Part shown: positions 55,715-63,914 of the stretch, in pieces
How positions within the stretch are numbered: the first letter of the stretch is position 1
Layout of the letters: the number at the start of each line of letters is the position of its first letter
Assembly (NCBI RefSeq): GCF_023534745.1
Contig: NZ_JAMHJQ010000004.1
Location: 385,608-449,607, forward strand
From: Streptomyces sp. 35G-GA-8
Lineage (GTDB): Bacteria > Actinomycetota > Actinomycetes > Streptomycetales > Streptomycetaceae
Direction of reading: 5' to 3'
DNA: 64,000 nucleotides
Made by a program: the position numbers and the translations under genes
Notes under the pieces: model-generated
Told to the model about the DNA's origin: nothing
What the model saw: the letters and a program-made list of their open reading frames with translations, nothing else
Database searches by the model: none

Positions 55715-56096
55715 CCTGAACCTGAGCACGAAGCCGGGCCTGTCCGTACGGCTCCGCTCCGACTGGCTCAAGGCCATCTTCCGCGTCGACCTCATCCGCC
55801 ACCACACCCTGATCGGCCTCGTCCAGCACTGGGGCGAGACGGACGCCTGCGAGGACGTCATCTCGCAGCTCGACGCGCTCGCCGAGGCCGTCCAGTCCCC
55901 CCGTGAGGGGGAGTTGGACGCGCTCACGGAGGCCGTGGAGGACGCGGCGGCGCTCGACACGGCCGAGATCGACATCAGCCTGTCGGACGCGCTGCGGCTT
56001 CGCGACGAGCTGGACGAGGTGATCGCGAAGCTGTCGCGGTTCAACCCGCAGCCGCTCGCGGCGGTGCCGTCGCTGCCCGAACGGAGGACGGCATGA
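55707..56096 (+). CDS. Phage-type protein, unknown function
   Basis: A 129-aa protein (GTG 55707; GTG 55698 possible). Helical, acidic: LRSDWLKAIFRVDLIRHHTL, then ALDTAEIDISLSDALRLRDE. It overlaps the previous gene by eight bases and the next by four (ATGA). No family recognised. Confidence 0.6.
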   Translation: MADLNLSTKPGLSVRLRSDWLKAIFRVDLIRHHTLIGLVQHWGETDACEDVISQLDALAEAVQSPREGELDALTEAVEDAAALDTAEIDISLSDALRLRDELDEVIAKLSRFNPQPLAAVPSLPERRTA

Positions 56097-56641
56097 GCGC
56101 CCGCGAGTCGCTGCACTCCGACCTCCTCACCACCCCCATGGCCGCCACGCTCCCGTACCCCGAGGGGTGGGCCAGCATCCGGCTCCAGCGCTACCGGGAC
56201 GAGGTCCGCGCCGAGGTACTGGGCAAGGCCGTCGCGTTCCTGGAGGAGATCGGCACGCCAATCACCGGCGACCGCACCGGGCACGAGCGCGGCGTGATGT
56301 ACGCCGCCCGCAGGCTCACGGAGCAGATCGCCCCCGGGCCGGTGGAGAAGACCACCCCGAATGGGGCCGCGGTCACTCCCCAGCCCGAGCAGTCCGGCGA
56401 ATGGGCCCCCGCTGGTGCCCTCCGCGACCGGCTCGCCACCCTCCTCACCCACATCCGCCGCCACCCCAGCCGCACCTGGACCACCGAAGACGTGCGGCGC
56501 TTCTACCTCTCCCAGGCCCCGAAGCGCGCCACATGCCGCCGCGACCTCCAGTCGCTGCGCGCCATGGGCTGGCTCGTCCTGATCGACGAGCCCGGCCGCC
56601 GCTTCTACCGCCTCAACACCCGGAAGGACGGCGCCTCATGA
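56093..56641 (+). CDS. Phage-type protein with C-terminal winged-helix-like region
   Basis: A 182-aa protein. The N-terminal half is helical (RLQRYRDEVRAEVLGKAV). The C-terminal 75 residues read like a winged helix (WTTEDVRRFYLSQAP, TCRRDLQSLRAMGWLVLID), so DNA binding is possible. ATGA overlaps at both ends. Confidence 0.65.
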   Translation: MSARESLHSDLLTTPMAATLPYPEGWASIRLQRYRDEVRAEVLGKAVAFLEEIGTPITGDRTGHERGVMYAARRLTEQIAPGPVEKTTPNGAAVTPQPEQSGEWAPAGALRDRLATLLTHIRRHPSRTWTTEDVRRFYLSQAPKRATCRRDLQSLRAMGWLVLIDEPGRRFYRLNTRKDGAS

Positions 56642-57555
56642 CAACCGTCGCGCAGGCCGGGGCGAACACCGCCCCAGCCGCCGGCCCCCGGCGCAAGCCC
56701 AAGGCCGCACCCACCGGACCCGACCGAATCCCCCGCCCCTCCCAGGGCTGGTACCGCGACCGCGTGACGGGCGACAAGCTCCGCCGCGTCACCACCATCT
56801 TGTCCCAGGGCTCCACCAAGGGCGACGTCCTCGCCCTCTGGGCCGCGAACCTCGTCGCAGAGACCGCGCTCGCCCACCTGCCCCGCCTCGTCTCCGCCCG
56901 CACGCCCGAGCAGCGCACCGAGACGTACGACTGGCTGCGCCGCGCCCCGCTGCGCAAGAAGGACGAACGCGCGGACATCGGCTCGGCAGTCCACCAGATC
57001 ATCGAAGCGCACGTCCTCGGGCAGCCGATCCCCACCGAGCTGGTCGACGACCCCGAGATGGTCCCGTACCTCGACAACTTCCTCCGCTTCATGGAGGAGT
57101 GGCAGGTCACCTTCGAGGCGTCCGAGATGGTCGTCGGCAACCGCACCGCCGGATACGCCGGCACCCTCGACTACCTGCTCCGCTCCCCGCTGATCGCCGC
57201 CGAGTTCGGTGCCCCCGCGACCACCGTGCTGATGGGCGACACGAAGACCGGCGGCGAGCTGGACGTCAAGGGCGTCTACCCCGAGGCCGCGCTCCAGATG
57301 GCCGCGTACCGCCGGGCCGAAGTGGCGTGGCTGCGCGACGGGTCCACGGTGCCGATGCCCGCGACGCACTCCACCGGGGTGGTCCTCCACCTGCGGCCGG
57401 AGGGCTACCGGCTCATCCCCGTCGTCTGCGACGACCAGGTGTTCGCCGCGTTCCAGATCGTGCAGCAGGCCGCGGCGTGGGTGTCTGGCCTGTCCAAGAC
57501 CGTCGTCCAGCCCGCCCTCACCCTCCCGACCAACGATCAGAAGGCGGCTGCCTGA
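56638..57555 (+). CDS. RecB/Cas4-like phage exonuclease (PD-(D/E)XK)
   Basis: A 305-aa nuclease. The fold marks are IGSAVHQIIEAHVLG, GYAGTLDYLLR, VLMGDTKTGG (the D-x-K region) and AALQMAAYRRAE, the tyrosine/glutamine motif of RecB-type nucleases. The N-terminal 40 residues are a Pro/Ala-rich tail. Start ATG 56638 overlaps the preceding stop; its own stop shares a base with the next ATG. With the Gp3-like gene next door, a role in DNA end resection for recombination is likely. Confidence 0.8.
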   Translation: MTTVAQAGANTAPAAGPRRKPKAAPTGPDRIPRPSQGWYRDRVTGDKLRRVTTILSQGSTKGDVLALWAANLVAETALAHLPRLVSARTPEQRTETYDWLRRAPLRKKDERADIGSAVHQIIEAHVLGQPIPTELVDDPEMVPYLDNFLRFMEEWQVTFEASEMVVGNRTAGYAGTLDYLLRSPLIAAEFGAPATTVLMGDTKTGGELDVKGVYPEAALQMAAYRRAEVAWLRDGSTVPMPATHSTGVVLHLRPEGYRLIPVVCDDQVFAAFQIVQQAAAWVSGLSKTVVQPALTLPTNDQKAAA

Positions 57556-58715
57556 TGCCCATCATCGACCTCCAGCGCCGCATGCGGCAGCTCGGTGAAA
57601 TCCGGATCGGCCACGTCGTCGCCGGTACGAGCAAGCAGGGCAAGGCGTACACCCGCCCGGCCAAGCTCAACCACTTCCGCTTCACCTCCCCGTCCCGGGA
57701 GATCCTCGCCAGCGTCGCCGAACTGTACGGCGGCGAGGTCAAGCCCTGGACGCCCGCGAACGGCGGACCGTCCGAGTTCGAGGTGTACTCCACCGCCAAC
57801 CGGCTTCCCGTCCTCATCCCCCCGCGCGACGCCGTATCCCAGTGGTACGAGCTGTACGCCGGATCGAAGTGCCAGCGCCGATGCGACGGCGTCACCGAGC
57901 ACAAGCGGGACCGGCCGTGCCTCTGCGATCCCGAGGACCGCGAGTGCAAGATCACCACCCGGGTCAACGTCATGCTCCGCGACGTCCCCGCCCTCGGCCA
58001 GTGGCTGCTGATCACCAAGGGCTACTACGCCGCAACCGAACTCCCCCCGGCCGCCGAACTGCTGGCACAGGCCGACGGGTACGTCGCCGGATGGCTCGGC
58101 ATGGAGGAGAAGCTCGTCCAGCGCGACGAGGGCCCGGCCCGCTTCATGGTCCCGACCCTCGACGTCGAGATCACCCCAGCCGCGCTGATGTCCGGGCAGA
58201 CCATCGGCGCCCCGGCGGTCGCGTCCGGCCCGGAGCGCGTCGCCATCACCGGCGGTCGGCCGGACTACGCCGCGCTCGCCGCGGTCGCCGAGACCGCTGA
58301 GGAGGTCGGGAAGCTCTGGACCCAGGCAAACCGGGCCGGGCACCTCGACGACGATCTCGCCGCAACCCTGAAGGCCCGCGGCAAGGCCCTGAAGCCGCAG
58401 ACGCCGCCCGGGGCGCAGGAGGACGACGGGCCTCACCCGGACGACACCGAGCGGATCCTCAACCCGGCCGACTACGGCGATGCCAGCCAGGAGCAGATCG
58501 ACGAGTTCGTCCACGACGCCGAGATCGTCGACGACGAGGACACCGACACCGATGGCATCTGGTTCCAGATCATCGCCGCCGCCGGGCCCCTCGGCCTCAC
58601 CACCGACCAAGTCGAGCAGCGCTTCGCCCAGGCCAACGGCGGACTCCACCCGAGCACGGCCAGCGCCGACCGGCTGCGCGCCTTCCTCACCGCCCTGAAG
58701 GGAGCCCGCGCGTGA
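57555..58715 (+). CDS. Gp3-like protein (recombination directionality factor family)
   Basis: A 386-aa protein related to phiC31 gp3: FRFTSPSREILASVAELYGG, VKPWTPANGGPSEFEVYS, then CQRRCDGVTEHKRDRPCLC and LPPRDAVSQWYELYAG-type residues. In phiC31 gp3 switches a serine integrase to excision. Here the integrase is a tyrosine recombinase, so an RDF role is doubtful. The C-terminal 160 residues (acidic linker, then a winged-helix-like end) are extra. Pairing with a Cas4-like exonuclease suggests recombination, perhaps strand annealing. Confidence 0.8.
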   Translation: MPIIDLQRRMRQLGEIRIGHVVAGTSKQGKAYTRPAKLNHFRFTSPSREILASVAELYGGEVKPWTPANGGPSEFEVYSTANRLPVLIPPRDAVSQWYELYAGSKCQRRCDGVTEHKRDRPCLCDPEDRECKITTRVNVMLRDVPALGQWLLITKGYYAATELPPAAELLAQADGYVAGWLGMEEKLVQRDEGPARFMVPTLDVEITPAALMSGQTIGAPAVASGPERVAITGGRPDYAALAAVAETAEEVGKLWTQANRAGHLDDDLAATLKARGKALKPQTPPGAQEDDGPHPDDTERILNPADYGDASQEQIDEFVHDAEIVDDEDTDTDGIWFQIIAAAGPLGLTTDQVEQRFAQANGGLHPSTASADRLRAFLTALKGARA

Positions 58716-59458
58716 CCACCTTCGCCGACATCCGCAAGGTCTCATTCGACACCGAGACCACCGCGCCCGACCCCAACGAAGCCCGCATCGTCACCGCCGC
58801 CCTCATCGTCCGCGGCGGCGGCCGAAACGACAACGTCATGAGCTGGCTCATCAACCCCGGCGTCCCCATCCCGCCGGAGACCACCGCGGTCCACGGCATC
58901 GACGACGCCAAGGCCGCCGAGGGCGCCGATCCGAAGGATGCCCTGGACGACATCGCCGACCGGCTCGCCGCGGCGCTGCGGTACGGCATGCCGGTCATCG
59001 CGTTCAACCTCGCCTACGACTGGACCGTCCTGACCCGCGATCTGGAACGGCATGGGCTCCCTTCCATGGCCGAGCGACTGCCCGGAATGGGCGCGCTGCC
59101 GCTGGTGGATCCGCACGTCATCGACAAGCAGGTCGACAAGTACCGCAAGGGCTCGGGGATGCGGAAACTCAAGCCGACGTCCGAGGTGTACGGCGTCGAG
59201 CTGGAGGACTGGCACACCGCAGAGGCCGACGCGCTGGCTGCGCTGCTGATCGCGGAAGCGCAGTTCGAGCGGTACCCGCAGCTCCAGACGTACGGGCCCG
59301 CGCAGTTGTTCGCGGCGCAGAAGGCGTGGCGGGCGGAGCAGCAGGCCGGCCTCCAGAAGTGGTTCCGGACGAAAGCGACGCCGGAGCAGGGCGGGGCGCC
59401 GGACAAAGTGATTGACGGCTCGTGGCCGCTCATCCCGGGCCAGCGGGGCGGTGCCTGA
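58712..59458 (+). CDS. DnaQ-like 3'-5' exonuclease
   Basis: A 248-aa DEDD exonuclease: SFDTETTAPD (exo I), FNLAYDWTVL (exo II), HTAEADALAAL (exo III with His, so DEDDh type). A C-terminal part has Trp-rich helices (AAQKAWRAEQQAGLQKWF). It is probably a proofreading or repair factor for phage replication. Its start overlaps the previous gene (GTGA). Confidence 0.85.
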   Translation: MTTFADIRKVSFDTETTAPDPNEARIVTAALIVRGGGRNDNVMSWLINPGVPIPPETTAVHGIDDAKAAEGADPKDALDDIADRLAAALRYGMPVIAFNLAYDWTVLTRDLERHGLPSMAERLPGMGALPLVDPHVIDKQVDKYRKGSGMRKLKPTSEVYGVELEDWHTAEADALAALLIAEAQFERYPQLQTYGPAQLFAAQKAWRAEQQAGLQKWFRTKATPEQGGAPDKVIDGSWPLIPGQRGGA

Positions 59459-59781
59459 TGCCGTGGATCTCCCGTGGCCGTTTGGCCGCCATGCAGGCCC
59501 GCGTCGAACAGCTCGCCGCGCAGCTGGACGACGCGCGCACCGAGGACTTCGCGGACAGCGTCAGCGAGTCCATCAGCTACCAGCGGCGCATCGCCCGCAT
59601 GGCGCGCGCTGTCGCCCGCCTGTCCACCGCGCTCACCACGCAGACACGCCGCGCGGACCGGCTCCAGCAGCGCCTCGACGACGCCGTCGGCATCACCTCG
59701 CCGGCCGTCGACTCGGGCGACCTGTGGCAGCAGCGGCGCAGCGACAAGCCGCTTCCCGGCCCGAGCGGAGTGAAGCGGTGA
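59458..59781 (+). CDS. Coiled-coil phage protein
   Basis: A 107-aa protein with a long heptad-rich helix (RGRLAAMQARVEQLAAQLDD and RMARAVARLSTALTT). Its function is unknown. It begins with ATG overlapping the preceding TGA. Confidence 0.6.
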   Translation: MPWISRGRLAAMQARVEQLAAQLDDARTEDFADSVSESISYQRRIARMARAVARLSTALTTQTRRADRLQQRLDDAVGITSPAVDSGDLWQQRRSDKPLPGPSGVKR

Positions 59782-60377
59782 CGACCCTCTTCGATCCCGC
59801 CACGCCCATCCTTCCCGCCCCGGCTTCGGCCGGGGCGGGCCCTCGCCCCCTCGTCATCGGCATAGACCCGTCCCTCACCTCCTGCGGCATCGCCGGAGCC
59901 GACTGGGCCGACGCCCTCCGCCCCCGCAAAACCCACAACCGCGGCCACCTCCGCCTCTCCTGGCTCCGTACCGAGATCGCCGACCGCACTCGCGCGGCGG
60001 ACCTCGTCGTCATCGAGGGCCCGTCGTACGGGCACGGCGCGATGGCCGGGCACCACGAGATGGCCGGCCTGTGGTGGCTCATCGCCCACGACCTGTGGCG
60101 CCGCGAGATCCCGTACGCGGTGTGCCCACCGTCGCAGCGCGCCATGTACGCCACCGGCAAGGGCAACGCCTCGAAGGGCATGGTCCGCGACGGCGTACGG
60201 ACGCACTTCGGGATCGAGTGCGACGGGCCCGGCCGGTACGACCAAGCCGACGCCGCGAGCATGGCGCACCTCGGCCTGCACTGGCTCGGCTACCCCACCA
60301 CCGAACTACCGCCCACACACACGCGGGCGTTGGGCGGCGTGGCGTGGCCGGAGCAGACCCCGGTGGTGGCCCGGTGA
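59778..60377 (+). CDS. RuvC-like Holliday junction resolvase
   Basis: A 199-aa protein with the RuvC fold: VIGIDPSLTSCGIAG (first Asp), DLVVIEGPSYG (Glu), and DQADAASMAHL (Asp pair). Acts on branched DNA from recombination or replication. GTG start overlaps the previous TGA. Confidence 0.85.
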   Translation: MTTLFDPATPILPAPASAGAGPRPLVIGIDPSLTSCGIAGADWADALRPRKTHNRGHLRLSWLRTEIADRTRAADLVVIEGPSYGHGAMAGHHEMAGLWWLIAHDLWRREIPYAVCPPSQRAMYATGKGNASKGMVRDGVRTHFGIECDGPGRYDQADAASMAHLGLHWLGYPTTELPPTHTRALGGVAWPEQTPVVAR

Positions 60378-60793
60378 AGATCCGCGCCGACATCGCCAAC
60401 CTCCTGCACCAGGGCATCCCCGTCTACCGCATCGCCGCCCAACTCCACGTCGGCACCAAGACCGTCACCGCCACCCGCGACGCACTCGGAATCGCCCCGC
60501 TCCGCGGCACCCAGCCCCTCGACCCGGCACAGCAGTTCTACGCCCGCACCGCCCACGACGGCGACGGTCACCTCCGCTGGACCGGGTACGTCAACGCCGG
60601 AACTCCCTCGCTGACCATCCGCAACCAGCGCGTCAGCGCCGCGGTGATGGCGTTCCGGCTCCAGTACGACCGGGACCCGATCGGGAACGTACGGCCGGGC
60701 TGCGGCTACGACGGCTGCGTGGCGCCAGCGCACGTGGAGGACCGGCCCATGCGCGAGCGGTTCGCCTCGATCTTCGGGCAGGTGTCCGCATGA
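60374..60793 (+). CDS. HTH protein with HNH-like C terminus
   Basis: A 139-aa protein. An HTH of the recombinase-like type (IPVYRIAAQLHVGTKTVTATR) is followed by a domain with CGYDGCVAPAHVED, similar to the zinc end of HNH homing endonucleases (C..C..AP.H). GTG overlaps the resolvase stop. Endonuclease activity is inferred. Confidence 0.6.
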   Translation: MKIRADIANLLHQGIPVYRIAAQLHVGTKTVTATRDALGIAPLRGTQPLDPAQQFYARTAHDGDGHLRWTGYVNAGTPSLTIRNQRVSAAVMAFRLQYDRDPIGNVRPGCGYDGCVAPAHVEDRPMRERFASIFGQVSA

Positions 60794-61056
60794 TCCCCTC
60801 GCCGCCTTCCTGGATGGCCAGCGCCGTGTGCTCCGAGGTCGATCCCGACCTGTTCCACCCCGAGAAAGGCGTCACCAGCGCCGCCGCCCGCCGCATCTGC
60901 ATGGGCTGCCCCGTCCGCACCGACTGCCTGACTCACGCCCTCACCGTGCCCGAGACGCAGGGCGTATGGGGCGGCATGTCGGCCCGGGAACGGACCCGGC
61001 TCCGCCGCAAGACCGCAGACGCCGCAGATGCCAAGGACGAGCAGGACGCGGCATGA
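60790..61056 (+). CDS. whiB: WhiB-family [4Fe-4S] regulator, phage type
   Basis: An 88-aa protein with C14, then CMGC (37, 40) and C46, plus GVWGGMSARER, the Wbl signature. These proteins bind an iron-sulphur cluster and sigma factor. Phage forms such as mycobacteriophage WhiBTM4 silence host wbl genes. Here it sits in the early operon, with ATGA overlaps at both ends. Confidence 0.9.
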   Translation: MIPSPPSWMASAVCSEVDPDLFHPEKGVTSAAARRICMGCPVRTDCLTHALTVPETQGVWGGMSARERTRLRRKTADAADAKDEQDAA

Positions 61057-61280
61057 CGCGCCGACCACGCCCACAGCCGCCGCCCGGCGGGCTCCTCGAC
61101 TGGGGCGATTCCTCGCACTGGGACAGCAGGGGACCGCGGCCGTGCCGGTACTGCGGCGGTCCGACCCAACTCCGTGACTCGAAGCGGTCTCCGGCGCACA
61201 AGACGTGCGCGGAGGCCGCCCTCCAGCAGCAGGCCGCCGAAGCCCAAGAGGCCTACGACCAGAACGGACACCTCGCATGA
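61053..61280 (+). CDS. Small zinc-finger-like protein
   Basis: A 75-aa protein with CRYCGG and HKTC, a probable Cys2-His-Cys zinc site, and a C-terminal helix (AEAALQQQAAEAQEAYD). Starts ATGA after WhiB. Role unknown. Confidence 0.6.
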   Translation: MTRRPRPQPPPGGLLDWGDSSHWDSRGPRPCRYCGGPTQLRDSKRSPAHKTCAEAALQQQAAEAQEAYDQNGHLA

Positions 61281-61648
61281 GCACGAACATCACTAACCCC
61301 ACCACCCAGCTCTTCGGCCCCGACCGGCACCGACTCGGCTACGAGGACCAGGAGTGGTCCGTGTGGGTGAGCGGCATGGACGAGATCCACGACAGGAAGA
61401 CCCTCGGCGGCGCGCTGAACCTGGCGAACGAATTGAACGCCACCTTCGCGCAGATGCGGTTCAACTCCACCAGCGAGTACGACCCGGTCATGTACGCGGT
61501 CGTCCTGCACCACGGCTACGCGTGGACCGTCGAAACCGAACACCGCCTCGGCAAGGACTGCGGCGTCGAATCGTGCGGCCCCTGCGGTACCGACCGCAAC
61601 AACGCGCGCGAAGACATCGCCACGGCCGCCGAACACCCGAACGCCTGA
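61277..61648 (+). CDS. Phage-type protein, unknown function
   Basis: A 123-aa protein with a conserved-looking middle (EWSVWVSGMDEIHDRKTLGG, VLHHGYAWTVETEHRLG) and CGVESCGPCG, a possible metal site. ATGA overlap at the start. No family recognised. Confidence 0.6.
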   Translation: MSTNITNPTTQLFGPDRHRLGYEDQEWSVWVSGMDEIHDRKTLGGALNLANELNATFAQMRFNSTSEYDPVMYAVVLHHGYAWTVETEHRLGKDCGVESCGPCGTDRNNAREDIATAAEHPNA

Positions 61649-61667
61649 CGCACCCCGCTCCACCGTC

Positions 61668-61684
61668 CGGGGCGGCCGGCCCCG
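61668..61684. terminator. Small hairpin in the gap before the initiator gene
   Basis: A 6-bp stem CGGGGC / GCCCCG with loop GGCCG between the operon and the initiator gene. Partial termination here would separate the two parts. Confidence 0.3.
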
Positions 61685-61739
61685 AACCCTGCCCCGGACG
61701 AGACACCGCACCACCCCGCACTCGTGAAGGAAGACGCAC

Positions 61740-62621
61740 ATGCCCTGGGTCCGCCTGGACGACAGATTCCCCTCGCACCGGAAGGTCGCGTTGCTGTCGG
61801 ATCGCGCGTTCCGGCTATACGTCTCCGCTCTCTGCTGGTCCTCCGAAAACCTCACCGAAGGCAAGCTCACCGACCGCGAATTGACACTCGTGGCACGCGT
61901 ACGCGACATGAAAAAGACGGCCAGGGAACTTGAAGATGCTCGGCTGTGGGACCGGGTTGAAGACGGCTGGATGATTCACGACTTCCTTGAGTACAACCCC
62001 GACCGCGCAAAGGTGAAAGCCGACCGCGAAGCCAACGCAGCACGTCAGCAGGCATATCGGGAGCGGAAGAAGGCCGAGCAGGACGCGAAGCGGAACGCCG
62101 ACGAGATCGAAAGTAACGGCGTTACTAACGCATCCCGTAACGCGTCGCGTAACGGGGGGAGTAACGACACCCCGTCCCCATCCCCGTCCCGTCCGGTTCC
62201 TCCTACGGAGGAACCTCCTCCCCCTCCCCCCTCCACGAACACCCCCGGCACCGCCGTGGCCGAGCCCTCCGGAAGAGGAGAAGTCCAACCCCTCATCGAG
62301 GCCATGGCCGCCCGCGGCATGAACATCTCCTGGACCTTCCAAGCCACCGAATGGCTCGAACTCCGCGACGCCATACGCCGCGTCGGCGTACCCGCCCTCG
62401 TCGACCACGCCGCCCGCGCCTGGCAAGCCGCCAAAACCACGCCCTACTCAGCCCGTTACTTCCTCACCGGCTGGACCGGCCTCCAAGACGCACCCGCCTA
62501 CACCGGCCCGCGCGCAATCCCTGGCCCGCCATCCGCCACGTCCGAATACCTCGCCGACATGGCCAACATCGCCGCCGAACTTCGCGCCGCCGAAGACGCC
62601 GCAGAGAGGAACGCCCAGTGA
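61740..62621 (+). CDS. Phage replication initiation-like protein
   Basis: A 293-aa protein. The N-terminal part has MPWVRLDDRFPSHRKVALLS and a winged-helix-like fold (DGWMIHDFLEYNP), typical of phage initiators. A basic coiled region (QQAYRERKKAEQDAKRN) is followed by a four-residue repeat region (SNGVTNASRNASRN..) encoded by five 12-bp iterons. A Pro/Ser-rich tract and a C-terminal domain (residues about 185-293) follow. ATG 61740 has GAAGGAAG upstream. The origin is probably inside the gene. Confidence 0.7.
   Translation: MPWVRLDDRFPSHRKVALLSDRAFRLYVSALCWSSENLTEGKLTDRELTLVARVRDMKKTARELEDARLWDRVEDGWMIHDFLEYNPDRAKVKADREANAARQQAYRERKKAEQDAKRNADEIESNGVTNASRNASRNGGSNDTPSPSPSRPVPPTEEPPPPPPSTNTPGTAVAEPSGRGEVQPLIEAMAARGMNISWTFQATEWLELRDAIRRVGVPALVDHAARAWQAAKTTPYSARYFLTGWTGLQDAPAYTGPRAIPGPPSATSEYLADMANIAAELRAAEDAAERNAQ
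62113..62172. repeat. Five 12-bp iterons in the initiator gene
   Basis: GTAACG or CTAACG begins at 62113, 62125, 62137, 62149 and 62161, exactly 12 bases apart. The first repeat also carries the inverted CGTTAC at 62120-62125. The period is 4 codons, so the protein repeats as x-Asn-x-x. Confidence 0.8.
62195..62215. repeat. Inverted repeat near the iterons
   Basis: GGTTCCTCC-TAC-GGAGGAACC, a perfect 9-bp stem, 23 bases after the last iteron. A pyrimidine-rich run (CCTCCTCCCCCTCC..) follows to about 62240. Confidence 0.75.
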
Positions 62622-63331
62622 AAGCCTCCGAGTTGCCGCAACTCCTCGCCCAGGTCGCGCTAGCCGACCCCCGCGTCCGCCGCGCCGATGAGATGGAACG
62701 CCGCGCCCAAATCCACATGTGGGCCGGCATCCTCGCCGAAGTCCCATACGACTACGCCGTCCGCGCCATCCAGACCCACTACGCCAAGTCGACGTGGCCG
62801 ATCCTCCCCGCGGACATCGCCACCCAGTGGGCCTCCACCGTCCGCGACCGCATGAACCGCGACGTGGATCCGGCCCCGCCCGTCGACCCCGACAACGAAG
62901 CCGCCTACCGCCACGCACTCGCCGCCCACCGCCGCGCCGTCATCACCGGCCAGGAACCACCCGTCGAGCACGAGGCGCTCACCTCCGGGCCGGCCGCCGC
63001 CGAAGTCGAGCGGCGCATGGCCGAACTCGGGAAGTACATGCCCCCCTCCGTCGCCGGCGCTCTGCGTGCCCTGCGGCCAGCCCGTGCGGAGCGGGAGCGA
63101 ACCATCCGCGCCGGTCTCCCTGACGCCCTTGCTGTCGCCTGCCCGGTCGAGACCTGCCGCGCGTATGCCGGCCGACCCTGCACCCGCCCCGGCCGCGGAG
63201 GGGCCCGCCACACCCTCACCGCCGGTGCACACCCCTCCCGCACCGAAGCCGCCACCACCGCGATGACACCCGCACCCGCCATACCGGCACCGGCCGGCAC
63301 GTGGCCGCCGAAGAACGGAGCGGCTTCGTGA
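62618..63331 (+). CDS. Phage replication-associated protein with zinc motif
   Basis: A 237-aa protein: N-terminal helical part (VKASELPQLLAQVALADPRV, AQIHMWAGILAEVPYDYAVR), similar in position to phage helicase-loader partners. The C terminus has CPVETCRAYAGRPCTRPG followed by HTLTAGAHPSR, a CxxxxC..C..H..H zinc site. GTG overlaps the preceding stop. Helicase loading is only inferred. Confidence 0.65.
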   Translation: MKASELPQLLAQVALADPRVRRADEMERRAQIHMWAGILAEVPYDYAVRAIQTHYAKSTWPILPADIATQWASTVRDRMNRDVDPAPPVDPDNEAAYRHALAAHRRAVITGQEPPVEHEALTSGPAAAEVERRMAELGKYMPPSVAGALRALRPARAERERTIRAGLPDALAVACPVETCRAYAGRPCTRPGRGGARHTLTAGAHPSRTEAATTAMTPAPAIPAPAGTWPPKNGAAS

Positions 63332-63501
63332 CCCACATGCCGCAGGCCGCCGTCACCACCATCGCCGCCGCACTCGACGACTACCGCCTCACCACCCCCA
63401 CCGAGCAACAAACACCCGACGAAGCGGCCGAACGAGTCGCCGAGTACCTCGCCTCCAGCGGCTGGGGGCTGCACATCACCGACGAACCCGCCGCCGCATG
63501 A
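63328..63501 (+). CDS. Small phage protein, unknown function
   Basis: A 57-aa protein (MTHMPQAAVTTIAAALDDYR..), GTG start overlapping the previous TGA, acidic, helical. Its function is unknown. Confidence 0.55.
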   Translation: MTHMPQAAVTTIAAALDDYRLTTPTEQQTPDEAAERVAEYLASSGWGLHITDEPAAA

Positions 63502-63566
63502 GAGACCCGCCGCGTATCCGGTTCCCGCCGGCCCGCGCGCTACGCCCACCACTCCGAGGAGAACCC

Positions 63567-63866
63567 ATGGGCATGTACCACTCCACCTACTTCGCCTACG
63601 GCTTCCAGATCCCTCAGACCGACCCCGACCGGCTCGAAGACCTGGAACTCGGCTACCTGCTCGCAGGCGACTACGACCGCGACATGGTCTTCCTCGTCAC
63701 CCAGTGCGTTGAGGTCCGCCTCGGTACGTACAAGACGGTCCGGCCTCACGACGCCACACAGGGCCAGTACGAGGACTGGGACGAACAACTCCGGGCTGCC
63801 GCCGAGACTCTCGCAGTGACCCCGATCACCGAACCCGGCTGGATCGTCGTGCCCGACCTGAGCTGA
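63567..63866 (+). CDS. Phage-type protein, unknown function
   Basis: A 99-aa protein beginning MGMYHSTYFAYGFQIP, with acidic and aromatic residues. ATG 63567 has GAGGAG six bases upstream; ATG 63498, overlapping the previous stop, is an alternative giving 23 more basic residues. No family assigned. Confidence 0.65.
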   Translation: MGMYHSTYFAYGFQIPQTDPDRLEDLELGYLLAGDYDRDMVFLVTQCVEVRLGTYKTVRPHDATQGQYEDWDEQLRAAAETLAVTPITEPGWIVVPDLS

Positions 63867-63914
63867 CCGCTACGCCTCACCTACGCAGAACGTTAGCCAA
63901 CCTAAGGACCTGAC

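Larger units (their letters stand above)
62113..62240. other. Candidate replication origin
   Basis: Iterons, an inverted repeat and a strand-biased pyrimidine tract in one segment inside the putative initiator gene resemble origins like lambda ori within O. The function is inferred from sequence organisation only. Confidence 0.5.

Noticed and set aside
62166-62240. Pyrimidine-rich tract as a possible CRISPR leader or tandem array
   Set aside because: No repeat-spacer structure; explained as coding Pro/Ser tract beside the iterons.
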